DNA from: Aquincola tertiaricarbonis | Lineage (GTDB): Bacteria > Pseudomonadota > Gammaproteobacteria > Burkholderiales > Burkholderiaceae_C | Direction: 5' to 3' | NCBI RefSeq assembly: GCF_023573145.1 | Contig: NZ_CP097636.1 | Coordinates: forward strand, 682,001-746,000 | Length of the DNA stretch: 64,000 nt | Shown here: piece after piece, positions 50,917-61,678 of the stretch | Position numbering within the stretch: the first letter of the stretch is position 1 | Layout: the number at the start of each line of letters is the position of its first letter | The notes under the pieces: generated by a model | Database searches by the model: none | Seen by the model: the letters and a program-made list of their open reading frames with translations, nothing else | What the model was told of the DNA's origin: nothing | Program-made: the position numbers and the translations under genes

Positions 50917-53766
50917 TTAGGGGGCCGTGGCTTCCAGGCGCGCCACCTGCGCCTGCAGGCGCTGCACCGTCTGGCTGAAGTCGGCCAGGCGCTGCTTTTC
51001 CTGCTCCACCACCGCGGCCGGGGCGCGGGCGACGAAGCTCTCGTTGCCCAGCTTGGCATGGGCCTTGGCGATCTCGCCTTCCAGCCGCGCGATTTCCTTG
51101 GCCAGGCGCGCCTTCTCGGCGGCCACGTCCACTTCCACGTGCAGCGCCAGGCGGATGTCGCCCAGCACCGACACCGGGGCGGTGGCGGTCGCCTGGTCGA
51201 AGGCGGCTTCGTCGGCCAGCACCTGCACATCGGACAGCTTGGCCAGCGCCTTCAGCAGCGGGGCCACCTGCTGCACGAAGGCGGCGTCGCCCAGCGTGAT
51301 CAGCGGCACCCGCTCGGCGGGCGACAGGTTCATTTCGGCGCGCAGGTTGCGGCAGGCGCCCACCGTGGCCTTGAGCCGCGCCATCCAGGCGATGGCGGCT
51401 TCGTCGATCTTCTCCGGTTGCGCCTGCGGATAGGCGGCGGTGACGATGGACGGGCCTTCGCGGCCGGCCACCGGCGCCACCGTGTTCCACAGCTCGGCGG
51501 TGATGAAGGGCGTGATCGGGTGCAGCAGCCGCAGCACCGCTTCCAGCGTGCGGATCAGCGTGCGGCGGGTGGCGCGCTGCTGGGCTTCGGTGCCGGTCTG
51601 GATCTGCACCTTGGCCACTTCCAGGTACCAGTCGCAGTACTCGTCCCACACGAAGCTGTAGATCGTGTTGGCCACGTTGTCGAGGCGGTACTCGGCAAAG
51701 CCCTGGGCCACCGCGGCTTCCACCTTCTGCAGCTCGCTGCTGATCCAGCGGTCGGCCTGGCTGAACTGCATGTAGCCGTGGAAGGCGCCGCCGGGCGCGC
51801 ATTCGGCCTTGGTGTGCTCGGCCAGGCCGCAGTCCTGGCCTTCGCAGTTCATCAGCACGAAGCGGGTGGCGTTCCAGAGCTTGTTGCAGAAGTTGCGGTA
51901 GCCCTCGCAGCGCTTGCTGTCGAAGTTGACGCTGCGGCCCAGCGTGGCCATGGCCGCGAAGGTGAAGCGCAGCGCATCGGCGCCATAGGCCGGAATGCCC
52001 GCCGGGAACTCCTTCTCGGTGGCCTTGCGCACCTTGGGCGCCGTCTCGGGCTTGCGCAGGCCCACCACGCGCTTGTCCAGCAGCGGCGCCAGTTCGATGC
52101 CGTCGATCAGGTCCACCGGGTCGAGCACGTTGCCTTCGCTCTTGCTCATCTTCTTGCCCTGCGCATCCAGCACCAGGCCGTGGATGTACACGTGGCGGAA
52201 GGGCACCTGACCGGTGAAGTGCTTGGTCATCATGATCATCCGGGCGACCCAGAAGAAGATGATGTCGTAGCCGGTGACCAGCACGCTGCTGGGCAGGAAG
52301 AGGTCTTGCAGGGTCGTCTTTTCGGGCCAGCCCAGGGTGCTGAAGGGCACCAGCGCCGACGAGTACCAGGTGTCCAGCACGTCCTCGTCGCGGCGCAGCG
52401 CGCCGGTGTAGCCGGCGGCCGTGGCGCGCTCACGCGCTTCTTCTTCGCTGCGGGCGACGAAGAGTTCGCCGCCGTCGCCGTACCAGGCCGGAATCTGGTG
52501 GCCCCACCACAGCTGGCGGCTGATGCACCAGTCCTGGATGTTCTTCATCCATTGGTTGTAGGTGTTCACCCAGTTCTCGGGCACGAACTTCACCTCGCCC
52601 GAGCTCACGGCCTCGATGGCTTCTTCGGCGATGCTCTTGCCGTTGGCGCCGGCCTTGCTCATGGCCACGAACCACTGGTCGGTGAGCATGGGCTCGATCA
52701 CCTGGCCGGTGCGGGCGCAGCGCGGCACCATCAGCTTGTGCTTCTTTACCTCCACCAGCAGGCCTTCGGCCTCCAGCTGGGCGACGATCTGCTTGCGCGC
52801 GACGAAGCGGTCCAGGCCCACGTAGGCGGCCGGGATCTCGGGCACTTCGGCGCCGCTGACCTTGGCTTCCAGGTCGAAGATGGTGAGCATGGGCAGGCCG
52901 TGCCGCAGGCCCACCTGGTAGTCGTTGGTGTCGTGCGCCGGGGTGACCTTGACCACGCCGGTGCCGAAGGCCTTGTCCACGTAGTCGTCGGCGATCACCG
53001 GCACCAGGCGGCCGGTGACGGGCAGGCGCACCTGCTGGCCGATCAGGTGGGTGTAGCGCTCGTCTTCCGGGTGCACCATCACCGCGGTGTCGCCCAGCAG
53101 GGTCTCGGGCCGGGTGGTGGCCACCACCAGCGACTCGCTGCTGCCCTCGATCGGGTAGCGGATGTGCCACAGGCTGCCGTCTTCCTCTTCGCTTTCCACC
53201 TCCAGGTCGGAGACGGCGGACTTGAGGATGGGGTCCCAGCTCACCAGCCGCTTGCCGCGGTAGATCAGGCCTTCTTCGTACAGCCGCACGAAGGTCTCGG
53301 TGACCACCTTGGACAGCTTGTCGTCCATGGTGAAGTACTCATGGTGCCAGCTCACGCTGTCGCCCATGCGGCGCATCTGCTGCGTGATGGTGGAGCCGGA
53401 CTGCTGCTTCCACTCCCACACACGCGCGACGAAGTTCTTGCGGCCCAGGTCGTGGCGGCTCTGGCCCTGGTCCTGCAGTTGGCGCTCCACCACAATCTGC
53501 GTGGCGATGCCGGCGTGGTCGGTGCCCGGCACCCACAGCGTGTTGAAGCCGCGCATGCGGTGGTAGCGCGTCAACGAGTCCATGATGGTCTGGTTGAACG
53601 CATGGCCCATGTGCAGCGTGCCGGTGACGTTGGGCGGCGGCAGCTGGATGCTGAAGCTGGGCTTGGACGCATCCAGCGTGGGCTCATAGACGCCGCTCTT
53701 CTCCCACAGCGGCCCCCAGTGGGCCTCGATCGCGGCGGGTTCGAAGGACTTGGCGAGTTCGGTCAT
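50917..53766 (-). CDS. valS: Valyl-tRNA synthetase
   Basis: Class I aminoacyl-tRNA synthetase of 949 residues charging tRNA-Val. HIGH signature in [17 protein letters not shown] near residue 45, the inserted editing domain ([20 protein letters not shown]), KMSKS in [16 protein letters not shown], an anticodon-binding domain and the C-terminal coiled coil ([20 protein letters not shown]) that is typical of ValRS. Complete and of normal length. Confidence 0.96.
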   Translation of the reverse strand: MTELAKSFEPAAIEAHWGPLWEKSGVYEPTLDASKPSFSIQLPPPNVTGTLHMGHAFNQTIMDSLTRYHRMRGFNTLWVPGTDHAGIATQIVVERQLQDQGQSRHDLGRKNFVARVWEWKQQSGSTITQQMRRMGDSVSWHHEYFTMDDKLSKVVTETFVRLYEEGLIYRGKRLVSWDPILKSAVSDLEVESEEEDGSLWHIRYPIEGSSESLVVATTRPETLLGDTAVMVHPEDERYTHLIGQQVRLPVTGRLVPVIADDYVDKAFGTGVVKVTPAHDTNDYQVGLRHGLPMLTIFDLEAKVSGAEVPEIPAAYVGLDRFVARKQIVAQLEAEGLLVEVKKHKLMVPRCARTGQVIEPMLTDQWFVAMSKAGANGKSIAEEAIEAVSSGEVKFVPENWVNTYNQWMKNIQDWCISRQLWWGHQIPAWYGDGGELFVARSEEEARERATAAGYTGALRRDEDVLDTWYSSALVPFSTLGWPEKTTLQDLFLPSSVLVTGYDIIFFWVARMIMMTKHFTGQVPFRHVYIHGLVLDAQGKKMSKSEGNVLDPVDLIDGIELAPLLDKRVVGLRKPETAPKVRKATEKEFPAGIPAYGADALRFTFAAMATLGRSVNFDSKRCEGYRNFCNKLWNATRFVLMNCEGQDCGLAEHTKAECAPGGAFHGYMQFSQADRWISSELQKVEAAVAQGFAEYRLDNVANTIYSFVWDEYCDWYLEVAKVQIQTGTEAQQRATRRTLIRTLEAVLRLLHPITPFITAELWNTVAPVAGREGPSIVTAAYPQAQPEKIDEAAIAWMARLKATVGACRNLRAEMNLSPAERVPLITLGDAAFVQQVAPLLKALAKLSDVQVLADEAAFDQATATAPVSVLGDIRLALHVEVDVAAEKARLAKEIARLEGEIAKAHAKLGNESFVARAPAAVVEQEKQRLADFSQTVQRLQAQVARLEATAP

Positions 53767-53846
53767 GGCAGGAAAGTCCGGTGCGCCGGCCCGCGGTGGC
53801 GGGCTGGCGCGAGGGCGTTGCAGGGGATGACCGATTGTAGGCGGGG

Positions 53847-54824
53847 CTACATCAGCAGATGCTCGCCGGCGTTGTCGCCGCCCAGGATGACGTAGTTGAC
53901 CCGCCGCACGTCTGCCAGCCCCGTGCCGCCGGCGTACGAGATCGAGCTTTGCAGGTCTTCGCGCATCTCGCGCAGGGTGTCGGCCAGGCGGCCCTTGACC
54001 GGCTCCAGGATGCGCTTGCCTTCCACGTGCTTGTACTCGCCCTTGTTGAAGTCGGACGCCGAGCCGTAGTACTCCTTGTACAGCTTGCCGTCGACTTCCA
54101 CCGTCTGCCCGGGCGACTCTTCATGGCCGGCGAACAGCGAGCCGATCATCACCATGCTGGCACCGAAGCGCACGCTCTTGGCGATGTCGCCATGGTCGCG
54201 GATGCCACCGTCCGCGATGATGGGCTTGGTGGCCACGCGCGAGCACCACTTCAGCGCCGACAGCTGCCAGCCGCCGGTGCCGAAGCCGGTCTTCAGCCGC
54301 GTGATGCACACCTTGCCGGGGCCGATGCCCACCTTGGTGGCGTCGGCGCCCCAGTTCTCCAGGTCGATCACCGCCTCGGGCGTGCCCACGTTGCCGGCGA
54401 TCACGAAGGTCTTGGGCAGCTTGTGCTTGATGTGCTCGATGGTGCGGCGCACGCTTTCGGCATGGCCGTGGGCGATGTCGATGGTGATGTAGTCGGCGCC
54501 CACGCCTTCGGCGGCCAGGCGGTCGATCACCTCGAAGTCGGCCGGCTTGACGCCAGAGCTGATCGACACGAACAGCCCCTTGTCGCGCATGCGGCGGGCG
54601 TAGGCCACGTTGTCCACGTCGAAGCGGTGCATCACGTAGAAGTAGCCGTTGGCCGCCAGCCACTGGCTGATCGGCTCGTCCACCACCGTCTTCATGTTGG
54701 CCGGCACCACCGGCAGGTTGAAGCGGCGGCCGCCAAACTCGATGGACGTGTCGCATTCGCTGCGGCTGTCCACGCGGCATTTGCGCGGCAGCAGCAGCAC
54801 GTTGTCGTAGTCGAAGATTTCCAT
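53847..54824 (-). CDS. guaC: GMP reductase
   Basis: NADPH-dependent conversion of GMP to IMP in purine salvage. The 325-residue product is an IMPDH/GMPR barrel without CBS domains. The catalytic Cys loop reads [17 protein letters not shown], as in GMP reductases, and the flap [19 protein letters not shown] matches the short GuaC type. [20 protein letters not shown] begins the protein. AAAGGAG lies 7 nt before the ATG. A long palindromic element begins 22 bp upstream of the start codon. Confidence 0.92.
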   Translation of the reverse strand: MEIFDYDNVLLLPRKCRVDSRSECDTSIEFGGRRFNLPVVPANMKTVVDEPISQWLAANGYFYVMHRFDVDNVAYARRMRDKGLFVSISSGVKPADFEVIDRLAAEGVGADYITIDIAHGHAESVRRTIEHIKHKLPKTFVIAGNVGTPEAVIDLENWGADATKVGIGPGKVCITRLKTGFGTGGWQLSALKWCSRVATKPIIADGGIRDHGDIAKSVRFGASMVMIGSLFAGHEESPGQTVEVDGKLYKEYYGSASDFNKGEYKHVEGKRILEPVKGRLADTLREMREDLQSSISYAGGTGLADVRRVNYVILGGDNAGEHLLM

Positions 54825-54846
54825 GGTCAGGCTCCTTTGAAACGTC

Positions 54847-55006
54847 GGAACCTGTGACCAGACCGATCGCGCCCGAGCGGCACGCCAAGGCGTTCCGAAT
54901 CTAGGCGCCAAGCGCAGCCATAGTCTGACTATGGCGAGCATTGGCAACGACGAGTCGGGGCGACAGGGCGCGTCGAGCGGGGGTGAGTGGTTTGGTCGCA
55001 GGTTCC
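54847..55006. other. About 160-bp imperfect palindrome between guaC and the MFS gene
   Basis: The 302-bp gap holds a symmetric element: GGAACCTGTGACCAGACC at its left end pairs with GGTTTGGTCGCAGGTTCC at the right end, and a perfect palindrome GCCATAGTC-T-GACTATGGC (54917-54935) sits at the exact centre. Intermediate parts also pair partially (CGCCAAGCGC with GAGCATTGGCA). Several end mismatches would be G-U pairs in a plus-strand RNA. The rest of the gap (55007-55126) holds two short GC hairpins (GGGCAC/GTGCCC and CCGGGC/GCCCGG) and no gene. Confidence 0.6.
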
Positions 55007-55126
55007 AGTAGTGAGCGCTTGACTTGGAACCCGGCCCGGGCACCGGAAGTGCCCCAGAAAAAACCGGGCACCAAAATTTGGGCCCGGTGACTGATTCTAC
55101 GCGCCAGCCTGAGCAAGGACCTTCTC

Positions 55127-56530
55127 GTGCTTGATACCCGCACACGCCGACTGCTGCCCTGGCTGGCCGCGGTCGCGTTCTTCATGCAGACCCTGGATGC
55201 CACCATCCTGAACACCGCGCTGCCCAGCATGGCGCGCAGCCTGGGCGAGAGCCCGCTGCGCATGCAGTCGGTGGTGGTGGCCTACATGCTTACCACCGCG
55301 CTGCTGATCCCGGCCTCGGGCTGGCTGGCCGACCGCTTCGGCACGCGGCGGGTGTTCCTGTCGGCCATCGGGCTGTTCTCGCTGGGCTCGCTCTTCTGCG
55401 CGCTGGCGCCCACGCTGCCCACGCTGGTGGCCGGGCGGGTGGTGCAGGGCCTGGGCGGCGCGCTGATGCTGCCGGTGGGCCGGCTGGCCATCCTGCGCAG
55501 CTTTCCGCGGGCCGAGCTGCTGAAGACGCTGGCCTTCGTCTCCATCCCCGGGCTGTTCGGGCCGCTGGTGGGTCCGCCGCTGGGCGGCTGGCTGGTGGAA
55601 GTGGCCAGCTGGCACTGGGTGTTCCTGATCAACCTGCCGGTGGGCCTGCTGGGCCTGGTGCTGACCACCCGCTACATGCCCGACCTGCGCGCACCCGAGC
55701 GGCCGCGCTTCGACGGCCGCGGCTTCATCCTGTTCTCGCTGGGCCTGATGATGGTGTCGCTGGCGCTACAGGGTCTGGGCGAGCGGGCCTTCAGCACCGC
55801 GGTGTCGGTGCTGCTGCTGGTGGCCGGCCTGGCGGCCATGTGCGGCTACTGGCTGCATGCGGCACGCGCCGACCACCCGCTGTTCGGGCTGCAGCTGTTC
55901 CGCATCCCCACCTTCGCGGTGGGCATCGCCGGCAATCTGTTCAGCCGGCTGGGCAGCGGGGCGATGCCTTTTCTCACGCCGCTGTTCCTGCAGGTGGGTC
56001 TGGGCTATTCGCCCTCGACCGCGGGGCTGAGCATGGTGCCCACGGTGGCTGGGGCCATGGTGGCCAAGCGTTTTGCCGAGCGGCTGATCAACCGCTTCGG
56101 CTACCGGCAGGTGCTGGTGGTCAACACCTTGCTGCTGGGCAGTCTGATCGCCGGCTTCTCCCTCATCGGGCGCGGTACGCCGCATGCGCTCATCCTGCTG
56201 CACCTGGCGCTGTTCGGCGTCGTCAACTCGCTGCAGTTCACCGCGATGAACACGCTGAGCCTGAGCGACCTGGACGACCGCAACGCCAGCAGCGGCAACA
56301 GCCTGCTATCGGTGGTGATGCAGCTGTCGATGAGCCTGGGCGTGGCCGCCGCCGCCAGCCTGCTGCTGGCCTTCAATCCGCAGGCGCTGGAAGGCGAGGC
56401 ACTGATGCCGGCCTTCCACCGCACCTACCTGTGCGTGGGCGCGCTGTCGGTGATGGCCTCGTGGATCTTTTTCCAGCTGGGCCGGCACGAGCGGCCCAGC
56501 GGCCCGGCCTCGCAGGAGGTGGAGGCGTGA
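55127..56530 (+). CDS. MFS drug-resistance-type exporter (DHA2/EmrB-like)
   Basis: Proton-driven exporter of 467 residues with about 14 membrane helices. Family motifs: [20 protein letters not shown] (helix 1), [20 protein letters not shown] (motif A), [20 protein letters not shown] (motif B) and [20 protein letters not shown] (motif C region). It resembles MdtD. It starts with GTG, with a modest ribosome site. The stop abuts the convergent hydrolase gene. Substrate unknown. Confidence 0.87.
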   Translation: MLDTRTRRLLPWLAAVAFFMQTLDATILNTALPSMARSLGESPLRMQSVVVAYMLTTALLIPASGWLADRFGTRRVFLSAIGLFSLGSLFCALAPTLPTLVAGRVVQGLGGALMLPVGRLAILRSFPRAELLKTLAFVSIPGLFGPLVGPPLGGWLVEVASWHWVFLINLPVGLLGLVLTTRYMPDLRAPERPRFDGRGFILFSLGLMMVSLALQGLGERAFSTAVSVLLLVAGLAAMCGYWLHAARADHPLFGLQLFRIPTFAVGIAGNLFSRLGSGAMPFLTPLFLQVGLGYSPSTAGLSMVPTVAGAMVAKRFAERLINRFGYRQVLVVNTLLLGSLIAGFSLIGRGTPHALILLHLALFGVVNSLQFTAMNTLSLSDLDDRNASSGNSLLSVVMQLSMSLGVAAAASLLLAFNPQALEGEALMPAFHRTYLCVGALSVMASWIFFQLGRHERPSGPASQEVEA

Positions 56531-57619
56531 TCAAGGCTGCGTGAGCCGCTCCACCATTGCGCGGATGGCCGACAGCTGCACGCCGCTGCGGGTGGCGAAC
56601 ACCGGGCTGGTGTAGCCCCACCAGTCCCAGCAGCCCTTGGGGTTGAAGGGCACCTGGGTGGCCACCGCCTGCGGGTACAGCACGACCAGGCGGTTGCTGT
56701 CGGCCCAGCGGTTGTAGCCCGCCGACTTGTAGACGTCGCTGCCCACCACGGCGGCGCCCTGACGGCAGCCGTGGAACACCACGTGCACCGCGCAGCCGCG
56801 GCCCTGCGGCTGGCAGGCCTGCGGCACGTAGACGAAGCCGGTGGCATCGAGCCCGCTGGCCTCGTTGCCGAAGGCGCGCTGGTCGAAGGGCCGCACCGTG
56901 GCCGACAGCGGCTCGGCCGCGGGCCGCAGCCGGCCCTGCAGGTGCTGCAGCACGGCCTTCGGCTGGTCGTAGGGCTGGCCGCGCACGGTGCAGCGCTCGA
57001 TGTAGGGCGGGCCGTTGCTGCCGCAGGCGCCGCCGAAGTCGGGCGCCAGGAAGGCATGGCCCGCGGGCAGCCGGCCCACCCATTGCAGCCGCGTGGGCGG
57101 CACGCCGGCCGCGACGTAGAAATCGCGGGTGGCCGCCATCACCGGCGGCTTCACCGTCTCGTCATGCGTGCCGCTGAACAGGTAGATGCGCTGCGCAGCC
57201 ACCCCGGCGGCCGGGTCTGCCTGGCCCAGCGCGGACTGCACCAGTGCTGCGCCCCAGGAGGCACTGCCCAGCGGCGTGCCGCTCATGCAGCCTTCGACGC
57301 CGCCGTTGCCCGGCAACCAGGCACACAGGTAGGGCCCGCCTGCGATGACGCCGACACCCCGCACGCTGGCCGAGAACGCCACGCCGTACTGCACGGCCAT
57401 GAAGCCGCCCGACGACAGGCCGGAGACGGTGGTGCGGTCGGCATCGGCATGCAGCACCGGCAGCTCGTCGGCGGCCTGAGCGGCTTGTGCGGCCAGCACC
57501 AGGCACGCCAGCAGACACGCCAGCCAGGCCAGGCGCCGCCAGCGCGCCGGCAGGGGAGCGATCAGGTTGTTGCGGTGCAGCATGTACCGCAGCATCCTGC
57601 GGCACCGGCCGTGGCGCAT
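56531..57619 (-). CDS. Extracellular PHA-depolymerase-like alpha/beta hydrolase
   Basis: Secreted hydrolase of about 362 residues. A signal peptide (LAWLACLLACLVLAAQAAQA) follows a basic n-region; then the lipase box TVSGLSSGGFMAVQYGVAFS with nucleophile Ser, SGTHDETVKPPVMAATRDFY, VHVVFHGCRQGAAVVG and CWDWWGYTSP near the C-terminus, typical of short-chain poly-hydroxyalkanoate depolymerases and feruloyl-esterase-like enzymes. Starts at 57619, 57595 or 57583 are possible; the first lies 3 bp after the patatin gene stop, suggesting coupling. Confidence 0.8.
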   Translation of the reverse strand: MRHGRCRRMLRYMLHRNNLIAPLPARWRRLAWLACLLACLVLAAQAAQAADELPVLHADADRTTVSGLSSGGFMAVQYGVAFSASVRGVGVIAGGPYLCAWLPGNGGVEGCMSGTPLGSASWGAALVQSALGQADPAAGVAAQRIYLFSGTHDETVKPPVMAATRDFYVAAGVPPTRLQWVGRLPAGHAFLAPDFGGACGSNGPPYIERCTVRGQPYDQPKAVLQHLQGRLRPAAEPLSATVRPFDQRAFGNEASGLDATGFVYVPQACQPQGRGCAVHVVFHGCRQGAAVVGSDVYKSAGYNRWADSNRLVVLYPQAVATQVPFNPKGCWDWWGYTSPVFATRSGVQLSAIRAMVERLTQP

Positions 57620-57622
57620 CCG

Positions 57623-58681
57623 TCAAAGTGTGGATGACGCCACCTGGGCCAGCGATACACCGCTGGCCTGGCCTACACGGGCGGCGGGCCCGGCCAGCCA
57701 GGCCTGGGCCTCGGCGCGGCCGGCATCGCGCAGGCGCTGCAGGAAGGGCAGGTGGGCGATCAGCCGTGTTTCACCGTTCAGCGCCGCCAGCGTAGCCTGG
57801 CCGTCCACCAGGTGCCAGCGGGCGCGCGCCAGGCGGCCCGCCAGCCCGGGTTGCGGCCACCACGGCTGGCCAAGGGCCGATTGCATCTCGTGCAGGAGCG
57901 CCAGCTCGCGCAGGAAGGGCGCCTGGAAGGCGATGTCCATGGCCCGCTCGCGGATCTCGGCCGCACTGCGCGGTGTGCGGGCATGGCTGCGCGGTGCCAG
58001 CAGCACCAGCAGGGTGTCGGGCGCGCAGGCGGGGTCCTGCAGCAGCGGCAGCAGCGCGGGGTTGGCGCTGTAGCCGCCGTCCCAGTAGGGTTGGCCGTCC
58101 ACCAGCACCGTGTGGTGCAGCGTGGGCAGGCAGGCCGAGGCCAGCACGGCCTCCACGCTCAGCCGCGGGCGCTCGAACACCTGCAGCCGGCCGCTGTTCA
58201 CCTCGGTGGCGGCAATCTTCAGCCGCGGGCCGCGGCGGTGGGCGCGCAGCCGCTCGAAATCCACCTGCGCGGCCAGCACGTCGCGCAGCGGGTTGCGGTC
58301 CAACGGGTTGAGCTGGTGCGGCGCAAACGCCTGGGTCCAGCGCATCAGCAGCCGCGCGGCCGGGCTCAGGCTGGGCGACTCGTCGCCGCCGGTGGTCAGC
58401 CACTCGAAGGGCAGGTGGCTGCCGATGGCGGTCCAGAAGCGGTCGAGCGCCGCGCGGGCGCCCTCGGTTCCGCCCTCCATCAGGCCCTGCGCCAGCACCA
58501 CCGCGTTCATCGCCCCGGCGCTGCTGCCGCTCAGCGCCTGCAGCGCGAAACGGTCGGCTTCCAGCAGCGCGTCCAGCACGCCCCAGGTGAAGGCGCCGTG
58601 AGCGCCGCCGCCCTGCAGCGCCAGGTTCAGCGGCGTTCTTGCGGCGCCGCGCCGCCATGTCAACCAGGAAGACAAGCCCAT
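57623..58681 (-). CDS. Patatin-like phospholipase
   Basis: Ser/Asp-dyad acyl hydrolase of 352 residues. The oxyanion-hole motif LALQGGGAHGAFTWGVLDAL, the nucleophile box LSGSSAGAMNAVVLAQG and the catalytic Asp in YWDGGYSANPAL are intact. No signal peptide is seen, so it is probably intracellular or membrane-associated. It lies directly upstream of the PHA-depolymerase-like gene (3-bp gap), so the two are likely co-expressed and may act on storage polymer or membrane lipid; that link is inference. Confidence 0.88.
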   Translation of the reverse strand: MGLSSWLTWRRGAARTPLNLALQGGGAHGAFTWGVLDALLEADRFALQALSGSSAGAMNAVVLAQGLMEGGTEGARAALDRFWTAIGSHLPFEWLTTGGDESPSLSPAARLLMRWTQAFAPHQLNPLDRNPLRDVLAAQVDFERLRAHRRGPRLKIAATEVNSGRLQVFERPRLSVEAVLASACLPTLHHTVLVDGQPYWDGGYSANPALLPLLQDPACAPDTLLVLLAPRSHARTPRSAAEIRERAMDIAFQAPFLRELALLHEMQSALGQPWWPQPGLAGRLARARWHLVDGQATLAALNGETRLIAHLPFLQRLRDAGRAEAQAWLAGPAARVGQASGVSLAQVASSTL

Positions 58682-58746
58682 CGGCCCAGCATGCCACGCG
58701 GGCGTGGCAGCCGGCTCGTCGGCACCCCCCTCCTAGAATCGGGCCG

Positions 58747-61068
58747 ATGCAAGACGACCCGCTGCTGCGCAACCTGAACCCTGAACAACTGGCCGCGGTG
58801 ACGCTGCCAGCCCAGCCGGCCCTGATCCTGGCCGGTGCCGGTTCGGGCAAGACCCGCGTGCTGACCACCCGCATCGCCTGGCTGCTGCAGCAGGGCGCCA
58901 TCACGCCCGGCGGCGTCATGGCCGTCACCTTCACCAACAAGGCCGCCAAGGAGATGATGACGCGGCTGTCTGCCATGCTGCCCGTCAACGTGCGCGGCAT
59001 GTGGATCGGCACCTTCCACGGCCTGTGCAACCGCTTCTTGCGCGCGCACTGGAAACTGGCGGGCCTGCCGCAGTCGTTCCAGATCCTGGACACGGCCGAC
59101 CAGCTGTCGGCGGTCAAGCGCATCGTCAAGGCGATGAACCTGGACGAAGAGCGCTATGTGCCCAAGCAGCTGAGCTGGTTCATCGCCGGCAGCAAGGAAG
59201 AAGGCCTGCGCCCGCGCGACGTGCCGGTGCGCGACGAGCACACCCGCAAGATGGTGGAGGTGTACCAGGCCTACGAAGACCAGTGCCAGCGCGAAGGCGT
59301 GGTCGACTTTGCCGAGCTGATGCTGCGTACGTATGAGCTGCTGCGCGACAACGACCCGCTGCGCGCGCACTACCAGCACCGCTTCAGCCATGTGCTGGTA
59401 GACGAGTTCCAGGACACCAACCGGCTGCAGTACGCGTGGCTGAAGATGTTCGCGCCCCCCGGCAACGGCCAGGGCGTGTTCGCGGTGGGAGACGACGACC
59501 AGAGCATCTACGGCTTCCGGGGTGCGCTGGTGGGCAACATGGCCGACTTCGAGCGCGAGTACCGCGTCGAGCGGGTGGTCAAGCTGGAGCAGAACTACCG
59601 CTCCTTCGGCAACATCCTCGACGCCGCCAATGCGCTGATCGCCCACAACAGCCGCCGCCTGGGCAAGAACCTGCGCACCGATGCCGGCCCTGGCGAGCCG
59701 GTGCGCGTGGTGGAAAGCACCAGCGACTTCGGCGAGGCGCAGTGGGTGCTGGAAGAGATCCAGCAGCTGCACCGCGGCGGCCTGGCGCGCAAGGAAATCG
59801 CGCTCCTCTACCGCAGCAATGCGCAGTCGCGGGTGATCGAGAGTGCGCTGTTCAATGCCGGCATTCCGTACCGCGTGTACGGCGGTCTGCGCTTTTTCGA
59901 GCGCGCCGAAGTCAAGCATGCGCTGGCCTACCTGCGGCTGATCGAGAACCCGAACGACGACACCAGCTTTCTGCGGGTGGTCAACTTTCCGGCCCGCGGC
60001 ATCGGCGCGCGCACCATCGAGCAGCTGCAGGACGCCGCCCGCGGCACCGGCCGCAGCCTGTACCAGAGCGTGGGCGCGGTGGCCGGCAAGGGCGGCAGCA
60101 ATCTGGCCGGCTTCGTCGGCCTGGTCGAGCGCCTGCGCGAGCGCACCCGTGGCCTGACGCTGCGCGAGATCATCGAGCACATGCTGCACGATGCCGGCCT
60201 GATCGACTTCTACCGCACCGAGAAGGAAGGCCAGGACCGCATCGAGAACCTGGAGGAACTGGTCAACGCCGCCGAGGCCTTCGTCACGCAGGAGGGCTTC
60301 GGCAAGGACGCGGTGGCGCTGCCGGTGGACGAGCATGCGCCCGGCACGCTGAGCGGCGATGCGCCCGCACCCGGCCCCGACCTGACGCCCGATGCCGAGA
60401 CCGGCGAGATCGTCTCGCCGCTGGCGGCCTTCCTCACCCACGCGGCGCTGGAGGCCGGCGACAACCAGGCCCAGGCCGGCCAGGACGCGGTGCAGCTGAT
60501 GACCGTGCACTCGGCCAAGGGCCTGGAGTTCGATGCGGTGTTCATCACCGGCATGGAAGAGGGCCTGTTCCCGCACGAGAACGCGCTGAGCGACAGCGAC
60601 GGGCTGGAAGAAGAGCGGCGGCTGATGTACGTGGCCATTACCCGGGCACGGCAGCGGCTGTACCTGAGCTTCAGCCAGACCCGCATGCTGCACGGCCAGA
60701 CGCGCTACAACGTCAAGAGCCGCTTCTTCGACGAGCTGCCCGAGCATGCGCTGAAGTGGCTCACGCCCAAGCAGCAGGGCTTCGGCTCGGGCTTTGCGCG
60801 CGAGTACCAGCAGGCCTGGCAGCGTGGCAGCGGCTTCGGCTCGATGGTGGGCGCCGGCCGCGTGGCCCCGGCGCCGCCGCCGCTGGTGCCCAAGGCGCCC
60901 AGCCATGGCCTGCGGGTGGGCCAGTCGGTGTTCCACACCAAGTTCGGCGAAGGCCTGATCCTGACGCTGGAAGGCCAGGGCGACGATGCCCGCGCGCAGG
61001 TGAACTTCGGCCGCCACGGCATGAAGTGGCTGGCGCTGTCGGTGGCCAAGCTGACGCCGGTGGATTGA
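58747..61068 (+). CDS. uvrD: UvrD/Rep-family DNA helicase
   Basis: Superfamily 1A 3'-5' helicase of 773 residues for nucleotide-excision and mismatch repair. Motifs in order: LNPEQLAAVTLPAQPALILA (Q motif), GAGSGKTRVLTTRIAWLL (I), VTFTNKAAKEMMTRL (Ia), VLVDEFQDTNRLQYAWL (II), VGDDDQSIYGFRGA (III), VVKLEQNYRSFGNILDAAN (IV), MTVHSAKGLEFDAVFITGME (V) and EERRLMYVAITRARQRLYLS (VI). The C-terminal tail (VGQSVFHTKFGEGLILTLEG) is the UvrD/PcrA type that contacts RNA polymerase. Divergent from the patatin gene. Confidence 0.92.
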   Translation: MQDDPLLRNLNPEQLAAVTLPAQPALILAGAGSGKTRVLTTRIAWLLQQGAITPGGVMAVTFTNKAAKEMMTRLSAMLPVNVRGMWIGTFHGLCNRFLRAHWKLAGLPQSFQILDTADQLSAVKRIVKAMNLDEERYVPKQLSWFIAGSKEEGLRPRDVPVRDEHTRKMVEVYQAYEDQCQREGVVDFAELMLRTYELLRDNDPLRAHYQHRFSHVLVDEFQDTNRLQYAWLKMFAPPGNGQGVFAVGDDDQSIYGFRGALVGNMADFEREYRVERVVKLEQNYRSFGNILDAANALIAHNSRRLGKNLRTDAGPGEPVRVVESTSDFGEAQWVLEEIQQLHRGGLARKEIALLYRSNAQSRVIESALFNAGIPYRVYGGLRFFERAEVKHALAYLRLIENPNDDTSFLRVVNFPARGIGARTIEQLQDAARGTGRSLYQSVGAVAGKGGSNLAGFVGLVERLRERTRGLTLREIIEHMLHDAGLIDFYRTEKEGQDRIENLEELVNAAEAFVTQEGFGKDAVALPVDEHAPGTLSGDAPAPGPDLTPDAETGEIVSPLAAFLTHAALEAGDNQAQAGQDAVQLMTVHSAKGLEFDAVFITGMEEGLFPHENALSDSDGLEEERRLMYVAITRARQRLYLSFSQTRMLHGQTRYNVKSRFFDELPEHALKWLTPKQQGFGSGFAREYQQAWQRGSGFGSMVGAGRVAPAPPPLVPKAPSHGLRVGQSVFHTKFGEGLILTLEGQGDDARAQVNFGRHGMKWLALSVAKLTPVD

Positions 61069-61088
61069 GTGCGGCTGTAGACCGTGGC

Positions 61089-61667
61089 TTAGGGTACCAG
61101 CGGGACCAGCGAGCGCCGAGCCACCTCGGCGACCCACTTGCTTACCGCGCCTTGACGGTTGGCAAGGGGAGTGCGCCACAGGGCTTTCATGGCCCCTGCG
61201 GGAGGGTCGAACAGCACCACGCAGTCTTGTGCGAAGTGCTGTGCAGAGCGGTAGATCAACCCGCTGAAGCCCGCCTGCTTGGCCTCTGCGGCAAGCGCTT
61301 GTGTCTCGGAGAAGCGCAGCGACTGCAGCACCGGCCATGCTGATGCGTGTGGCCGAAGGTCGCCCAGAACGAACTCAGACCGCGTCTGAACAGCGAGTAG
61401 CTCACGGAACTGAAGCCCGGCGATGGACACGCCGGTGCTTTCGCGTCGGAAAACCGCCTCGAGCAATGCAGTGTCTGGCGCCTCCGCCAAGTAGGCGCAT
61501 GGGACCCTGGCAAGGTCGAATCGACCAGAGAGTGAGCCGATCGGCGCAAGGTGCAAGGGACCGCGCGCGACGCTTTCTCCAACCAAAGCAGTGCGCTGCG
61601 TGCGGAACAGGGATTGGCCCTGGGCCAGGAGATGAGGTGCAAGGTATTCGAGGTCTGCGAGCTTCAT
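61089..61667 (-). CDS. RES-domain toxin
   Basis: Toxin of 192 residues. RES-family features: LFRTQRTALVGESVARGPLH, then SLSGRFDLARVPCAYLAEAP and PDTALLEAVFRRES, containing the conserved Arg, Tyr and Glu positions of the NAD-degrading RES fold. The frame is intact. The ATG at 61667 starts 11 bp after the antitoxin stop; the longer frame upstream is a shadow of the antitoxin gene. RES toxins deplete NAD+ and halt growth. Base composition here is visibly less GC-rich than in flanking genes, suggesting transfer. Confidence 0.82.
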   Translation of the reverse strand: MKLADLEYLAPHLLAQGQSLFRTQRTALVGESVARGPLHLAPIGSLSGRFDLARVPCAYLAEAPDTALLEAVFRRESTGVSIAGLQFRELLAVQTRSEFVLGDLRPHASAWPVLQSLRFSETQALAAEAKQAGFSGLIYRSAQHFAQDCVVLFDPPAGAMKALWRTPLANRQGAVSKWVAEVARRSLVPLVP

Positions 61668-61678
61668 GAGCTGGGGCG

